From Populus alba (taxonomy: Eukaryota > Streptophyta > Magnoliopsida > Malpighiales > Salicaceae), in the NCBI RefSeq assembly GCF_005239225.2, contig NC_133289.1, forward strand, positions 813,501 through 877,500: 64,000 bases of DNA. The letters run 5' to 3'. The position numbers and the translations under genes are program-made. Below the pieces are notes generated by a model that saw only the letters and a list, made by a program, of their open reading frames with translations, made no database searches and was not told the origin of the DNA. Positions within the stretch are counted from its first letter, which is position 1; every line of letters begins with the position of its first letter. This document shows positions 1-11,042 of the stretch, piece by piece.

Positions 1-991
1 GAGTCTCTGGTGGCGGTGTTCCCTTGGCCGCGAGGAAGAACGCCGGCCAGAGGAGGGGCACGACCGGCTGGCTTTTGGAGCAAAAATCACCAAGCAGGGG
101 AACGGTTTTGGGGAATAAAAACAGAGGAAGAAATGGCTGCAGGTGATGGGTTGTGTTGGGGAGAGAGTGGAATCGAGAGAGGAGCTGTGAGGGGGAGAAG
201 TGAGGCTTGTGTTTTGTTTCGGTTTTGACCGGGGAAGGGAAAAGTCAAGGGGGGACTGCAGTGAGAAAAGGGGCTGTTCCGTTTTGGTTTGGGTGTGTGT
301 GGTTCAGTTTCAACCAAGGGGAAGGAACAAATTTTGGCTGGCTAGGAGAAGAAGATGGGGGTAAAACGGTGTGGAGCTGGTAGTGAAAAAGGAGTTCGGG
401 ACCCGGCGAAAATGGCTCCCCCCCACTTTGCAAAGCTGGGAATGAGAAGAAAATAGGGGTTTTTTTCATTATGAGGAGGGCCACCATGTCGGCGGGAAAA
501 CAAGGAAAAGAAGACCATGGGTGGGGGCTGAGTTCATCATTTTTAGCCGAAAGAGAGGGATTAAATAATGGTCTTGGGCCAGGGGCAACGACTAGTTTCG
601 GGTGAAGAGAAAAAAAAATTCTTAGGTTGCCCCTCCTTTCAAAATTCAAAATTCCCTTAGGCAAAAATATTGTTTCGGCCTCAAAATTGGTCCTTTAATT
701 TTCTTTTTTTTGTAAAATTTGTTTTTCTTGTTTTTTGTATTTTTTGAAAACAAGCAATATCAACGTCGACTCAAATACGAAAAATCAATTATTTTGAAAA
801 TGACGCGTGAAAAGTCGAACGCATTCGAAAGACCCTTAAAAATTTAAATTCTTTTTTAGACGACGTTGAAAATGCTAAAATTACGAAAATATATTAAAAA
901 ACATATTTTTTTGGATTTTCTTTGTTTTTCTCTATTTTTGGATTTTTTTGAAAATATATCAAAAACATAAGTCAAAAATTGGGTAGCAACA
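1..991 (-). mobile_element. Partial LTR (family A), minus orientation, cut by window start
   Basis: Read on the minus strand, this begins at 991 with TGTTGCTACCC and then matches, with small differences, the sequence that starts at 4035 on the plus strand (about 330 bases of shared AT-rich U3: 991-660 against 4035-4360). Further in it becomes GC/CT-rich, like the transcribed leader at 4400-5300. The TATA box of the 4035 copy (TATAAATA) is lost here. No gag or pol reading frame is present. The short open frames in this stretch are chance readings of LTR leader sequence. The element continues beyond the left window edge. Confidence 0.7.
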
Positions 992-1025
992 AAAATGATA
1001 AGAAAAGAAAAGAAAAAAGAATACA

Positions 1026-1110
1026 GTTCATATCTGTTCTGCGTTGAAGGCAAGTAAAGATGAGCGTTGAAGTTTTCTGAACGTGTTATCGAATTGTGGA
1101 ATGAATGGGA
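1026..1110 (+). pseudogene. DUF4220 gene 5' fragment
   Basis: About 85 bases match the 5' leader and first codons of the two DUF4220 genes that begin at 11934 and 18249: the shared stretch before the ATG, the ATG at 1060, and the downstream TGTTATCGAATTGTGGAA block. The frame is already broken after the ATG. Homology stops abruptly near 1110, where F-box-derived sequence on the opposite strand begins. This is a relic of a separate, more upstream DUF4220 copy rather than part of the fragment at 2661-2978, because a complete 5' flank copy lies between them. Confidence 0.6.
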
Positions 1111-1430
1111 TTACAAATAAGAATTTCACCATCTTTGTAAGAAAGTAAACCATTACAAGAACCAACTAAGAACTCAGAACATTCTTGTTTTGATGTTGTA
1201 ACACATGGTTGGTCTTGTAGGGTTATTGGGGACACCAGAATGTCAAAATCAATGAATAAAGATATAACCACCGCCTCCTTTTTCTTGGATAAAAAGAGTT
1301 TTGTTTGTGCTGGTTTTGACATATTCGTTCAAACCTGTCTAATAAAGAACACGCATCTGTAGCGGTGCAGAGTTTTGATGTTTAGTTTGGAGAGGATTTC
1401 GGTGATGATTTCAATTGGGGTGCAGCTTGC
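1111..1430 (-). pseudogene. F-box gene fragment
   Basis: On the minus strand, translation gives an F-box core (PIEIITEILSKLNIKTL, then RYRCV) around 1430-1350. After a frame break comes an F-box-associated segment with GSCNGLL and ILICNP near 1170-1110. The same order is seen in the larger F-box gene at 62901 (FDIITRILSNLDIKTL, then MGSCNGL). F-box proteins of this kind are substrate adaptors of SCF ubiquitin ligases. The C-terminal two thirds are missing and no ATG in a usable context was found, so it is a relic. Its 3' end runs straight into antisense DUF4220 sequence. Confidence 0.7.
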
Positions 1431-1619
1431 CTTTGTGTTTTGACTTCCGATGACTCCTTAGGCTCACCGGCCCATATCCTAAGGAGCTTTTTTCTTGATT
1501 AAAAATAAAATAAAATGAGAAATAAAGTTATACTCCAAGCTTGCTGATCTCCAGTCACTCTCTTGATTGTCTTCTTAAAATAAAGTTATACTCCAATCTA
1601 TAATTAAATCTTACATGGC

Positions 1620-2280
1620 ACTGTTGCTTGAGAGGAGAGGAGGGAGTTTCTGCTCACGAAAAATCATACACTTTATAAAGTTTAAGCTTGTGTAAATGAA
1701 AGCAATGTTTTTCATTTGTCATTTTAATTTTTAATGATGACTCTTATATACATATCTTACAGTCTTGGCCTGTGCATAGAGCAAAGTGTTTTATTCTTTC
1801 TTAAGAATAATATTTGATTTCATGATAAAAAGTAAAGAACATTTACTAATTCATAGTATTAATATGCATGAAGCACCAGGGACTTAGCACACAAAATTCA
1901 AGTTGGTAGCACAACAGTAAATCACTCCACCTGAACTCCACTTTGCATAATCTTCAGAAAACATTTTGTATGTAAAGGTGTGAGTTGCATGTGTCTTCCT
2001 TTAATATTTCTCCCCAGGTCTCTTAACTTAAATCTGAAGCTTCTTTCTTCTTCTTAATGTAGTATTATATTTAAAAGTTGATTGTCATAGATATAGTTGA
2101 AATAAAATTCATAATAGAAATACATCTTGCATGTGTTCGCTTATATCCAAGAGCGTTGCTTGATTTTTTCCTAACAAGTAGAAAAAAAACGCATTGCTTG
2201 GAATCTTAATTATGCTTATTTTATATGTTATTAACTGTATTGTATATTTTATTCAATCCGTCGTGGTGACACGTGTTTCA
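1620..2280 (+). repeat. DUF4220-unit 5' flank, copy 1
   Basis: Diverged copy of the sequence found upstream of both larger DUF4220 genes (11043-11530 and 16255-16790). Shared landmarks in order are CTTGAGAGGA, the GTGTTTATTCTTT block, CACAAAATTCAAGTTGG, GAGTTGCATGT and GATAGAAATA. It shows that a third tandem unit once lay here. The coding part that should follow is mostly gone; only the 3' fragment at 2661-2978 remains. Confidence 0.6.
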
Positions 2281-2660
2281 AAACAGGAATAAAGGGAGCT
2301 CACTTGGCTGCTCTTATACCATTTGTAGGAAGATTAATGCTGAAACTTATTCTGAACAACAATGGCAAAGTGCAAAACTGAAGAACAGAAAGAAATTGAG
2401 AGAAAAGTATACTTTTTTTAAATTTTCTCTTTGAAATTTTTCTCTGCTATCATCTATTATCTCCTCCTTGTAACTCTAATTACAAGCTTATTTATAGACC
2501 TAAAATCCTAGAAATCGAACTGAATAAGAAATTTATTCTAACTAGAAAATTAATTATGCCGACATAATCGATCTGGAAGTCTCTGGGTGCCTCTAAATGC
2601 AAGAAATCTTAGTTTAACTTTATTGTCAACACTTCTCGGTGGCTGTCGTTTCTTATTCAT

Positions 2661-2978
2661 AAAAAAAGGTGGAAAGAATCTATGAACCAACATGCCATAC
2701 ATAAGCAAATTGAGCGAAGAATACCAATGGGAAATCTTTTCAGCAAGGGTCACAACTTTCGGAGATGGAAAGAGGAAGTGGATTGTGATTTAGAGGAATT
2801 GATCTTCAAACGTCTCTTAGATATGCGTTCAAGATACAGTTGCCAAGATGATCAAAAGATGATATTGGCAGAGAGAGGTAAGCATGCACTAACAAGTAAG
2901 GGACGCTTTGAACAACTTGGTTGGTCCGTGCTTGATATAGACTTTCATGAAAGCTTCCTATTATGGCACATTATGTAA
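2661..2978 (+). pseudogene. DUF4220/DUF594 gene 3' fragment
   Basis: Open for about 100 residues and clearly homologous to the middle/C-terminal part of the two DUF4220 genes downstream. It contains LEELIFKRLLDMRSR, then an ERG-HAL-SK segment and DFHESFLLWHI, which match 13210-13400 and 19745-19925. The N-terminal membrane segments and the terminal DUF594 part are absent, and the frame ends right after LLWHI at the edge of LTR-type sequence. This is a truncated relic of a tandem duplicate. The family is plant-specific, membrane-associated and of unknown biochemical function. Confidence 0.75.
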
Positions 2979-3059
2979 GACACAAACTTTTGGTCTCAAT
3001 CCAAGACCAAGTTAGTTCAAACTCAATCTAAGTTAACCTAGGTATATAACAAAAAAGTT

Positions 3060-4034
3060 ACAAGAGAATTGTTTTTTTTCTCTCTCTTCTAATTATTGTG
3101 ATCGTCGTGACTTTCCCCTCATCAAACCAAAGATTTTAGTTTTTGGTTCAAGAAAGGTTAACGTAGCAAGTGATTCTCTTTCATATTACTTTCAATTATG
3201 GTTTGTTTACGGAAAAATTAAAGAAGAGATTAGGGTTTATAAGAATTTAAAATTTATGTTGTTAAGATTGATTCATGATCATTAAGAATTTAATGTTAAT
3301 TGATTGATTTTGAGTATATTGTTAGAAATAAAGATTTGTAAGTTGATTTGTTTAAATTGATATTTATAGATTAAAAAATTCATTTCAACCTTGCTGGAAA
3401 ATCTAGATAGAATGGTCTCGAGGTTGAAGATGGAAAATTTTTATTTTGGTCATTGATTTATGAAAAGTACAGTTTAGTCCCTAAACTTTGAAACAATTAT
3501 AATTTGACCCCTAAATGTATTTTGAGATTCTGGACAATGTTATTATGATGTTAAAGATGATGAATCTCAGTTTGATAATTGATTTGAAATATTTTCATTT
3601 TGGTCCCTCAATTTTAGGAATTTACATTTTAGTCCCTAAACTTTATGGAAATTACAGATCCCTGGTTTTTTCTAAAAAGAATTGAGGATGGTTTATCGGT
3701 GAAATTTCAGTATGGTTATGTATTTACATTTTGGTCCTCCAATTTTGGTAAAATTATGTTTTGGTCCCTTTTTGAAAAATTGTCGTTTTAGTCCCTAAAC
3801 TTAGGAGACTAAACCTGGTTTAATTTTATGCATTGAAATATGTTATTTATGCATTTTTGGATTGTTTTTTAGTATATTTCATAAATTTATTGTAGGTTCT
3901 CCTAACGATTCTCAATAGGATTTTCGGGTCTTTTCATCTGATATTCTTTTTAGTTCTATATTTTCCAAGTGAGTGAGATAATATTTAATATACATATAAT
4001 ACAAATAAATATGTATGATTATATGATGAGTACG
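3060..4034 (+). repeat. LTR-type sequence (family C), plus orientation
   Basis: Non-coding. It carries the regularly spaced phrases (TTTTGGTCC..., TTTAGTCCCTAAACTTT, CTCAATTTT) typical of some plant LTR regions. It corresponds, in opposite orientation, to 8643-9915: both contain GAGGTTGAAGATG followed by the same series of GGTCC/AGTCCC phrases. It ends at the TSD GTACG (4030-4034) where the composite element begins. Confidence 0.5.
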
Positions 4035-4369
4035 TGTTGCTACCCAATTTTTGACCCATGTTTTTTTATATATTTTCAAAAAAATCCAAAAATAGAGAAA
4101 AACAAAGAAAATCCAAAAAATATGTTTTTTTAATATATTTTCGTCATTTTAGCATTTTCAACGTCGTCTAAAAAGAATTTAATTTTTCAAAAGATTTTCA
4201 AACGCGTTCGACTTTTCACGCGTCGTTTTTTAAAATCATTGATTTTCCTCATCGAGTCGACGTTGATATTGCTCGTTTTCAAAAAATACAAAAAAAACAA
4301 GAAAAATCAAATTTTACAAAAAAAGAAAGTTAAGGGACCAATTTTGAAAACTTGGCAATATTTTTTGCC

Positions 4370-4377
4370 TATAAATA
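4370..4377 (+). promoter_or_regulatory. LTR TATA box (plus)
   Basis: TATAAATA lies about 335 bases inside the family A LTR start, followed by a CT-rich leader. This is the usual U3/R arrangement. The related LTR at 1-991 has lost this box. Confidence 0.5.
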
Positions 4378-5805
4378 CTGGTTTCCAACACTTACAAGGG
4401 AGAGAGGGCATTTTTGACACATTCAGAAAAAAACACAAAAAACCCTAACCTAAACCCCATTCTTTCTCCCCACTCAAAAAACCAGCCGGCGGCGCCTCCC
4501 CTACTGGTTTTGAATTTTTGTTCCCCGGGGTCCTTGGATTTTCCTCTCCCAGAACCAGAGAGCCAAGGACCCCCACCATTTCAGATCCCACATTTCACCC
4601 CGCCGTTTCCCCAAAGCCATTTTTCTTCTTCTCACAGACAAACCCCCCTCCCCCGGTTGGTTTTTGAATTTTTCTCCCCGATTTTTCTTCTCCTGAAGCA
4701 AGACAGCCGCCGCCCAAGATTTGGCTCCCCATTTTTCCAGCTTTTCTTTCTCCGAAACCAGCCGGCGGCATCTTCCCCTGGATTTCGTTTTCTTCTCCCT
4801 CACCAGACCCAAACACAGCCGGTTCCACCATCTTCTTCACCCCCCAAGCCACCGCAGCTCTCCATTTCTCCTCCACCGTTTCCAGCTCTTCCCTCTCAGC
4901 GGCAGTTCGTCTCCATCAACACAAGCCGCTCCTCCTCCCTTCGGTTTCCTCTCCCAGCGGCGCCCGAACAGCAGCGCCATTAACATCGTCTTCTTCTCCC
5001 TTAGCAGACGGTCACCAGCAACGGCGAAGCAGCACCGACAGATCAGCCGCCTCCCTACCTCCCCCGATCTCTTCCTCGCCATCGACACCGGAGATTCCTC
5101 CAGTAGCAGCCGACACACGGCGCCCACAGACCCACCTCCAGAACAGCCCTGCAGTGGCCACCGCAGCCGGCCATCACCGATCTGCAGCCGGCGAAAGAAG
5201 AGGACAAATCTGCAAGAAAAAAACAGATCTAAAAATGAAATCAAAAACTTAAAATCAACTGCCTTGTGTGTATCTTTGGGTCTTTGCAGGTGACGGTGAC
5301 CCCACCGCCGACGTGGGAAGAAGAGAGGAAGACGTGACCGACCCCCTGTTTCTTCGGTGTTCCATGTGGCGACGCGTGAACCCACGCGGCACCAGTGATG
5401 GTGGCGCGTAGGGAGACACGCCGCCGGTGCTCTGCTGTCCTTTGCCTTCACAGAAGTGGTTCCAGCACTGTTAGGGAGTTTTTGAAATGGCTGTTTTGTA
5501 ATTTTAGAATTGTTTAATGTAATTTTTGCTTAAATGTAATTTTTGTTAGTTTTGAGTTTTTGTACTTTGTAAATGATGTAAAAGAAAATAAAAGAAAAGA
5601 AAAGAAAGAGAAAGTGATAAATAATAAAAAAAAAGGAAATGAGTGTGTGTGTTTGTATTTTTTATTTATGTTATTGAATTATAAAAATAATAAAAAAAAA
5701 GACAAAAAGATTTAATTGATAATTTAAATATGGTTAAATATCTCAAGGACAAATAAAATCAAGTTGTATTTTCCATGAAAATATGAGAACAAGTTTCTAC
5801 ATATG

Positions 5806-6060
5806 TGTCACACCCCCCCCACTAAAAATTTATAAAGGCACGACATCGGCTGGCGATTTTCGTTGTGTTCTAATGATTTGGTTCTTTGGAGTCGCCACCT
5901 AGTATTTGGTCACTAGGAACCCTAACTGGTCTTTCAGAGATTCTAAGGCAAGGGACTGGTTGCGTAAAGGGAAGGTACTAGCACCCCTAATACGCCCTGC
6001 CTAAGGTAAGCTGCTTGGTGTATGGTTTGCTCTATAGTCTATGGTGTTGGTGTTTTCTAA
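5806..6060 (+). repeat. Family B retroelement end, plus orientation
   Basis: Starts TGTCACACCC and contains GACATCGGCTGGCGATTT, GGAGTCGCCACCTAGTA, GGGAAGGTACTAGCACCCC and GGTAAGCTGCTT in that order. The same landmarks occur in reverse orientation at 8637-8430 and again at 24556-24436. I recall this block as a common conserved segment of plant LTR elements. Confidence 0.6.
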
Positions 6061-7359
6061 TCCCGTCAACTCGTAAATCGCAAGGAAAAGAGAATAAAAA
6101 GAATGAAGAAAATTTCACAATTCCTAAAAAAAAAATTACTTTTCACGGCTCGTAAACCGTGGAGAAAAAAATAATTTTTGAAATATTCTTGATCGCAGCC
6201 AAAGCTTCTTTCAAACATGTGCGTTGATTTATTACTCCCGATAATATTTTGGATGTTCGTCCTTTTAAGGATTTCTTCATCCAAACATTAGCGGTGAACA
6301 ATAATCACAACTTCTCCTCCCAAAATAAGATTTTTATAGTTTTTTGGAATATTGGCCAATACCCTTTGGAGTTTTACAAACGGGTTGTAAAATCCACAAA
6401 TGCAAGAAAATGATTTTGTGTTAAGAAATCTATGCGAAAACACATTTTCAAAACTTCCAATATATTTTTTTTTATATAAAAAGAACATTCAAAACATGCT
6501 AGTGTATTGGTCGTATGCATGAAAACAAAACATTTTTTTTTTATTTTTTTTTTACGAAAACAGGTGTTTTTTAAATACTGAAATTATATCCCCATAGTAT
6601 AAAAAAAAAAAAAAACAAATCAATATATACCAAGAACAACAATATATTTTTTTTTTACTTTTCAAAAAAAAAATTTATTTTTTTATATATTTTTTTTATT
6701 TTTTAGAAAAAAAAAAACATATATACACACACATGCGTAATATAATAATATAATAATATAATATAATATATTTATAAATATATTAATATACTAACTGGGC
6801 TGGGCCGGCCCAACTAACTGGGCCGGACTCCAGCCCCAAAAATTGTTGGGCCGGACTCGGCCCAACAGTAACCTGCCTTGGTCTGGGCCGGACCGGCCCA
6901 GACCCATAACAAAAAAGGAAATGAACGGGGGGGGGAATTATTTTTCCCCCCATGCCTCCTGCATGCAGAAACGATTCTGCATGCAGGAGGCCAAACTACG
7001 CCGGCCTAACAAAAAAATGCAGGGGGGTCAGGATGGCGTACCGGGCGCGGCGGCGACGGTGGCTTGCTGGCGGTGCTGCGGTGGAGGCGGTGGCAGTGAC
7101 CCACTCCTATCGACTCCTCACGGCGAATTCCAAGTGGTCCGGCGACGTCCTCTCGGTTCGTTTGCTTGGTTTCGGTTTTCTCACTTCCCTCCTGGTTTCA
7201 AACCTTCCCTTTGCTTTCGGTTTTCTTGGGTTTTTTGGTAACTCTCTCCTCTGTTATGGTGTTTCTCTCTCTTCCTCTCTCTCTCAACTGTCTCGGTTTT
7301 TTTTTTTTTCTTCGGGTCACTCCCTCGGTCCCCCCCTTTTTCTCACTCTGCTTCTTCTC

Positions 7360-7367
7360 TATTTATA
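7360..7367 (-). promoter_or_regulatory. LTR TATA box (minus)
   Basis: Minus-strand TATAAATA, about 1 kb inside the LTR start at 8359, followed on the minus strand by a GA-rich leader. It points toward the plus-oriented half of the composite element. Confidence 0.45.
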
Positions 7368-8359
7368 GGCAATATCGGGGCATGCATGGGGGAACAAGGC
7401 GCCGCTGCCAAGGTGTTTCTCTCGGGTTCGGTGGCGCGGCAGGTGGTCGGCCAGCGGCTTCGGCTTCGGGGGTCCCAAAGTGTGGGGCGTTGGGCCATGG
7501 CACGTGAGGAGAGAGGCGGGGACAAAAACCCCGGTTTTCCTCTCCTCTGCTACGCCTGCGGGGGGGAAGAAGAAGAGAAACAGTGCCGTTCAAAACGGCA
7601 CCGTTTGGTCTTTTTTTTTTTTTTTTTTTTAAACGCATGAAACGGCGTCGTTTTGGAGAAAACGCGCCGTTTCATTTAAATTTGGCGCCAGAAATGCGCC
7701 AACGTTCACATCAGTCCCCCAATTATTTTTGTTCCTTTCAATTGCGTCCCTGACAATTTCGGTCTTGTCCGCCAAGTTGGCCGCCTTTTCCACTTTGGTC
7801 CTTGGCCTCTAAATTATGCAATTTAGCCCTCAATTGATCAATAAACTTCCAATTTCTTCAATTAGGCCCCTCAATCAACTCCAAACAGCCCCCCTATCTT
7901 TGCGCCTTTTCCAAATTGGTCCCTGGTTTCGGATTTTCACAATTAAACCCCTAATTGGCCATTAAACTTCAATATTTATGCAATTAAGCCCCTGATTTGA
8001 CTTAATAAATTCCTAAAAATCATAATTTGGCCCCAGAACTTTAATTTCTTCAATTTAAAGCCCAAATTGACTTAAAAAATCAATTTTCTTGCAATCAAAT
8101 CCCCTATAAATCCAATAAAAAATCAATTAAACCCATAAACATCCAAATTTGGGCTTCTCTCCTCAAAATTCAAAATTTCCTTCTCAATAGGGTTCTCATC
8201 CTTCAAGAATATATTGTCAAAAATCCAATCTTTGTATCTTTATACTCCTTGACCAATTTTCTGACCATTTTCCGAGCGCTTCTGCCTCTTGTCATTTTTC
8301 TAACCTTCTTTGGCTATTTATTTTATTTTATTGCGGGGACCCAAAAATGGGTTACAACA

Positions 8360-8637
8360 ATATGTTCGGGGATTTAATAACTGATTTATTCAAGCCTAAG
8401 AATTTAATTAATATTTTAAATTTTCAAATCACATCAGAACACGAAGCAGCTTACCTCAGGTAGGGTGTGTTAGGGGTGCTAATACCTTCCCTAGACAAGA
8501 CTAGTACATCAGGTTTCCTAGTAGCCCTCAATAAATTACTAGGTGGCGACTCCCACGAACGAATTCAAAGTAAACACAAAACGAGATAAATCGCCAGCCG
8601 ATGTCACGCGCTGAGATTTTTTTTTTTGGGTGTGACA
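8360..8637 (-). repeat. Family B retroelement end, minus orientation
   Basis: Reverse-orientation counterpart of 5806-6060, with the same ordered landmarks (TGTCACACCC, CATCGGCTGGCGATTT, GAGTCGCCACCTAGTA, GGGAAGGTATTAGCACCCC, GGTAAGCTGCTT). Immediately beyond it on the minus strand lies TGTTGTAACCC (8359), the start of a family A-like LTR. Confidence 0.6.
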
Positions 8638-8642
8638 GTACG

Positions 8643-9915
8643 CCTAGTTAATTTCTTGAATATTTATATGTGTTTCTTTATTTTCTAAGCACTCATTCAT
8701 TCGTAAATTTGCACTCACATTCTGTCAAACTAAATTTTATTCGATATCATATATCTTTCTTTGATGATTATATGAATATCTATTATGTCTTGATATACGA
8801 TTTATCAATAACTCAATGTTAATATAGAGTAGTTAGCATATATGCACATAGTATTTTGTATACTTAGCTGATAAGAGAGGCTAATAAAAAGCTAATATTA
8901 CAACTAATAAAAATTGATAATAATTCATTAAGTAACCCTTAATTATTCATCAAACTAATCTGAAAAAGCTAATATTACAGCTATGATTAATTTGGAATTT
9001 ATCATATTTTTAGGACCAAATTGTAACTTTTATCAAATGGAGGACCAAACTAAAATTTGTCATAAATCCATGAATATACTGAAATTCTAACCTTAATTAA
9101 TCCTCAATTCTGTCCAGGATGTATCATTATGCTCCAGGGACCATTCTGGAATTTTACCAAATTTTTAGGGTCAAATTGTAATTTTTGTCAAATTGGAGGA
9201 CCAAATTGAAAGTGTTAAATTCTCTTATCTATACAGTAATTATGCCCATAATTCATATGTTATTCTGTTCAGAATATCGGAATATGCTCCAGGGACCAAT
9301 TTGTAATTTTTCAAAGTTTAGGGACTAAACTGTAATTTTCACAAATTGAGGGACCAAATTGAATTTTCATCATCTTCAACCTCCAGTCCAGAATTTTAAC
9401 AGAAAACCCACTGTTCTCTCCAAAATTTCTAAACACAATTTCACCATTCAAACAAAATCACAACTCAAAATCATCTTTTAATTCAATCTCTCAAAATGAA
9501 CCAAATAATCAATTTCCCATAACAATCAACCCCTAACATTCAATTTAATTCATCAATTAAACCCAAAACACAAATTCTCAAAACCCTAACATTCATTAAA
9601 ACCGAAATTTAAAGTTAAAGAAAACATATTATACACATTAAAGCATAAATCTTATCCTTTTAACTTATTTCTTCCAACTCCTTTCTTTTTTTCCTTATTT
9701 TCCTTTCTTTTCTCTTCTTCTTCTTCTTTCTCACTTCACTCCTTTCAGTTCTGCTCTCCAATTTCAGATCTCTCTTTTGTTTTGTTTTTTTTTCCTTCTA
9801 TTTATATTTATTATGTTTATCTAACTACCACACTACCCCTCATTCATTTATACCCACACTTTAAGCCCTCAAGGGCTTTATTGTATTTTCTATTTCATTA
9901 ATTCAAAACGTTACA
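8643..9915 (-). repeat. LTR-type sequence (family C), minus orientation
   Basis: On the minus strand it starts TGTAACG at 9915, has TATAAATA at 9806-9799 and a GA-rich leader (9770-9700). It then has the same GAGGTTGAAGATG and repeated GGTCC/AGTCCC phrases seen in plus orientation at 3060-4034. No coding sequence was recognised. Removing the composite insert would join the two family C arms tail to tail. Confidence 0.5.
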
Positions 9916-9949
9916 AGGATTGTGACAGCATAACAAAGACCTTGCACAG

Positions 9950-11037
9950 AGTTTATGTTGAATGGCTACCCATATAAATGTTTGAATCTTTGGAGGAGAT
10001 GCAGAGTTTTCAAACCTGTTTCTGAAAAGAGCATGATTCAGTACACTCTATTCTATCAATTAAAGTGTTGCAAGATTTCACAGTAAACTGCCCATCCCTG
10101 CAGGTAGTCTATACCTTCAAATCTGATTTAGTATAATCTAGCCGCACCTCCTGAAGAGCCTGCTATAAAGACATTGCCTGCTCAATTTCAAAAACTTTGA
10201 GTGTCCTCTTTTAGTTGAAGTTCCACACCTTGTTGACATTTACCCATGATCACATTTATGAGATTGTTGTTGTTGGCGTACTTGAAACCCTGTATCATCT
10301 TGGAAACATGAATTTTAGTGGAGTCTTACCCAACCATCTATCACTCCAAAAAGAAATAGTCGGTCCATTTCCCACTGCATAACTAGAGCAACCTCGTAGA
10401 GTTTCAGAAGTAACTGCAGGTTGTATGAGAGAAGCGATTCATTGCCAAACACATGACAATCATTTTCTAAACATAGGAAGACCATTTTCAAAGATAGGTC
10501 TATATTTTTTGCATATAACCTCCTGCCATCTAGCTTTAGGCGATAACTTTAGCCTCCACGACCACTTGAATAGCGTAGCTTTGTTCTTTCCCAAAAGTGC
10601 CAAACCATCAGAGAATTCTCTTCACCATTAATAGGGATTGGGTACTGGCCGTTATAAACACTAGGGTATCGTCAGCATACTGCAAGTGAGTGAAATACTC
10701 TCCACATCCCAATTTTAGACATCTAAATAAACAAGCCACTGATGCATGCATGGTAAAACAAGACTGCTAATCCTTCTACAATGTTAAACAAAAATGGAGA
10801 TAATGAATCGCCTTGATGAATTCCACGAGTGACTTGGAACTCTCGAGTAGGAGATCCATTAACAAGAACTGATAATTGTGGAGTAGAGAGACATTCTAGT
10901 ACCTTGTGTTTGATGAAAGCCCTAAATGTAAAATAGTGACCGACAACATAGACAAGTTTTCCTAAACGTTTCTTAACTTTTATTTCTTGTAGCATTAGAT
11001 GAAGCTTCTCTCCTTTACTGAGGGGAAAAAAAGGCAA
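9950..11037 (-). mobile_element. Degraded LINE (non-LTR retrotransposon) fragment
   Basis: Minus-strand translation shows reverse-transcriptase blocks of plant L1-type LINEs. At about 10870-10740 lies VLVNGSP followed by GIHQGDSLSPFLFN, and at about 10680 the catalytic box QYADDTLVF in another frame. Further on, at about 10400-10310, is a C-terminal segment VGNGPTISFWSDRWLG. Stops and frame changes separate the blocks and the 5' half (endonuclease) is missing, so it cannot be active. A homologous C-terminal segment (VGNGSLTRFWSDVWF) is present in the younger LINE at 16852-18100. Confidence 0.75.
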
Positions 11038-11042
11038 AAAGT

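Larger units (their letters stand above)
4035..8637. mobile_element. Composite non-coding retroelement with TSD GTACG
   Basis: The insert begins TGTTGCTACCC and ends GGGTGTGACA, and is flanked by an exact 5-bp repeat GTACG (4030-4034 and 8638-8642), as expected for integrase-mediated LTR-retrotransposon insertion (TG...CA). However, the two ends are not direct repeats. The left half reads plus (family A start at 4035, TATA box at 4370, family B start TGTCACACCC at 5806). The right half reads minus (family B start at 8637, family A-like start TGTTGTAACCC at 8359, TATA box at 7367). No gag, protease, integrase or RT frame is present. It may be an inverted chimera or a nested non-autonomous element. 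Open frames at 4414-5451 and 6843-7640 are leader sequence, not genes. Confidence 0.55.

Noticed and set aside
4414..5451. Pro/Ser-rich open frames on both strands (up to about 200 codons)
   Set aside because: They lie in the CT-rich leader of an LTR, overlap on opposite strands, and match no family. The related LTR at 1-991 does not conserve them.
6843..7640. Overlapping GC-rich open frames
   Set aside because: These are chance frames in a GC-rich LTR leader region that is transcribed, if at all, from the minus-strand TATA box at 7367.
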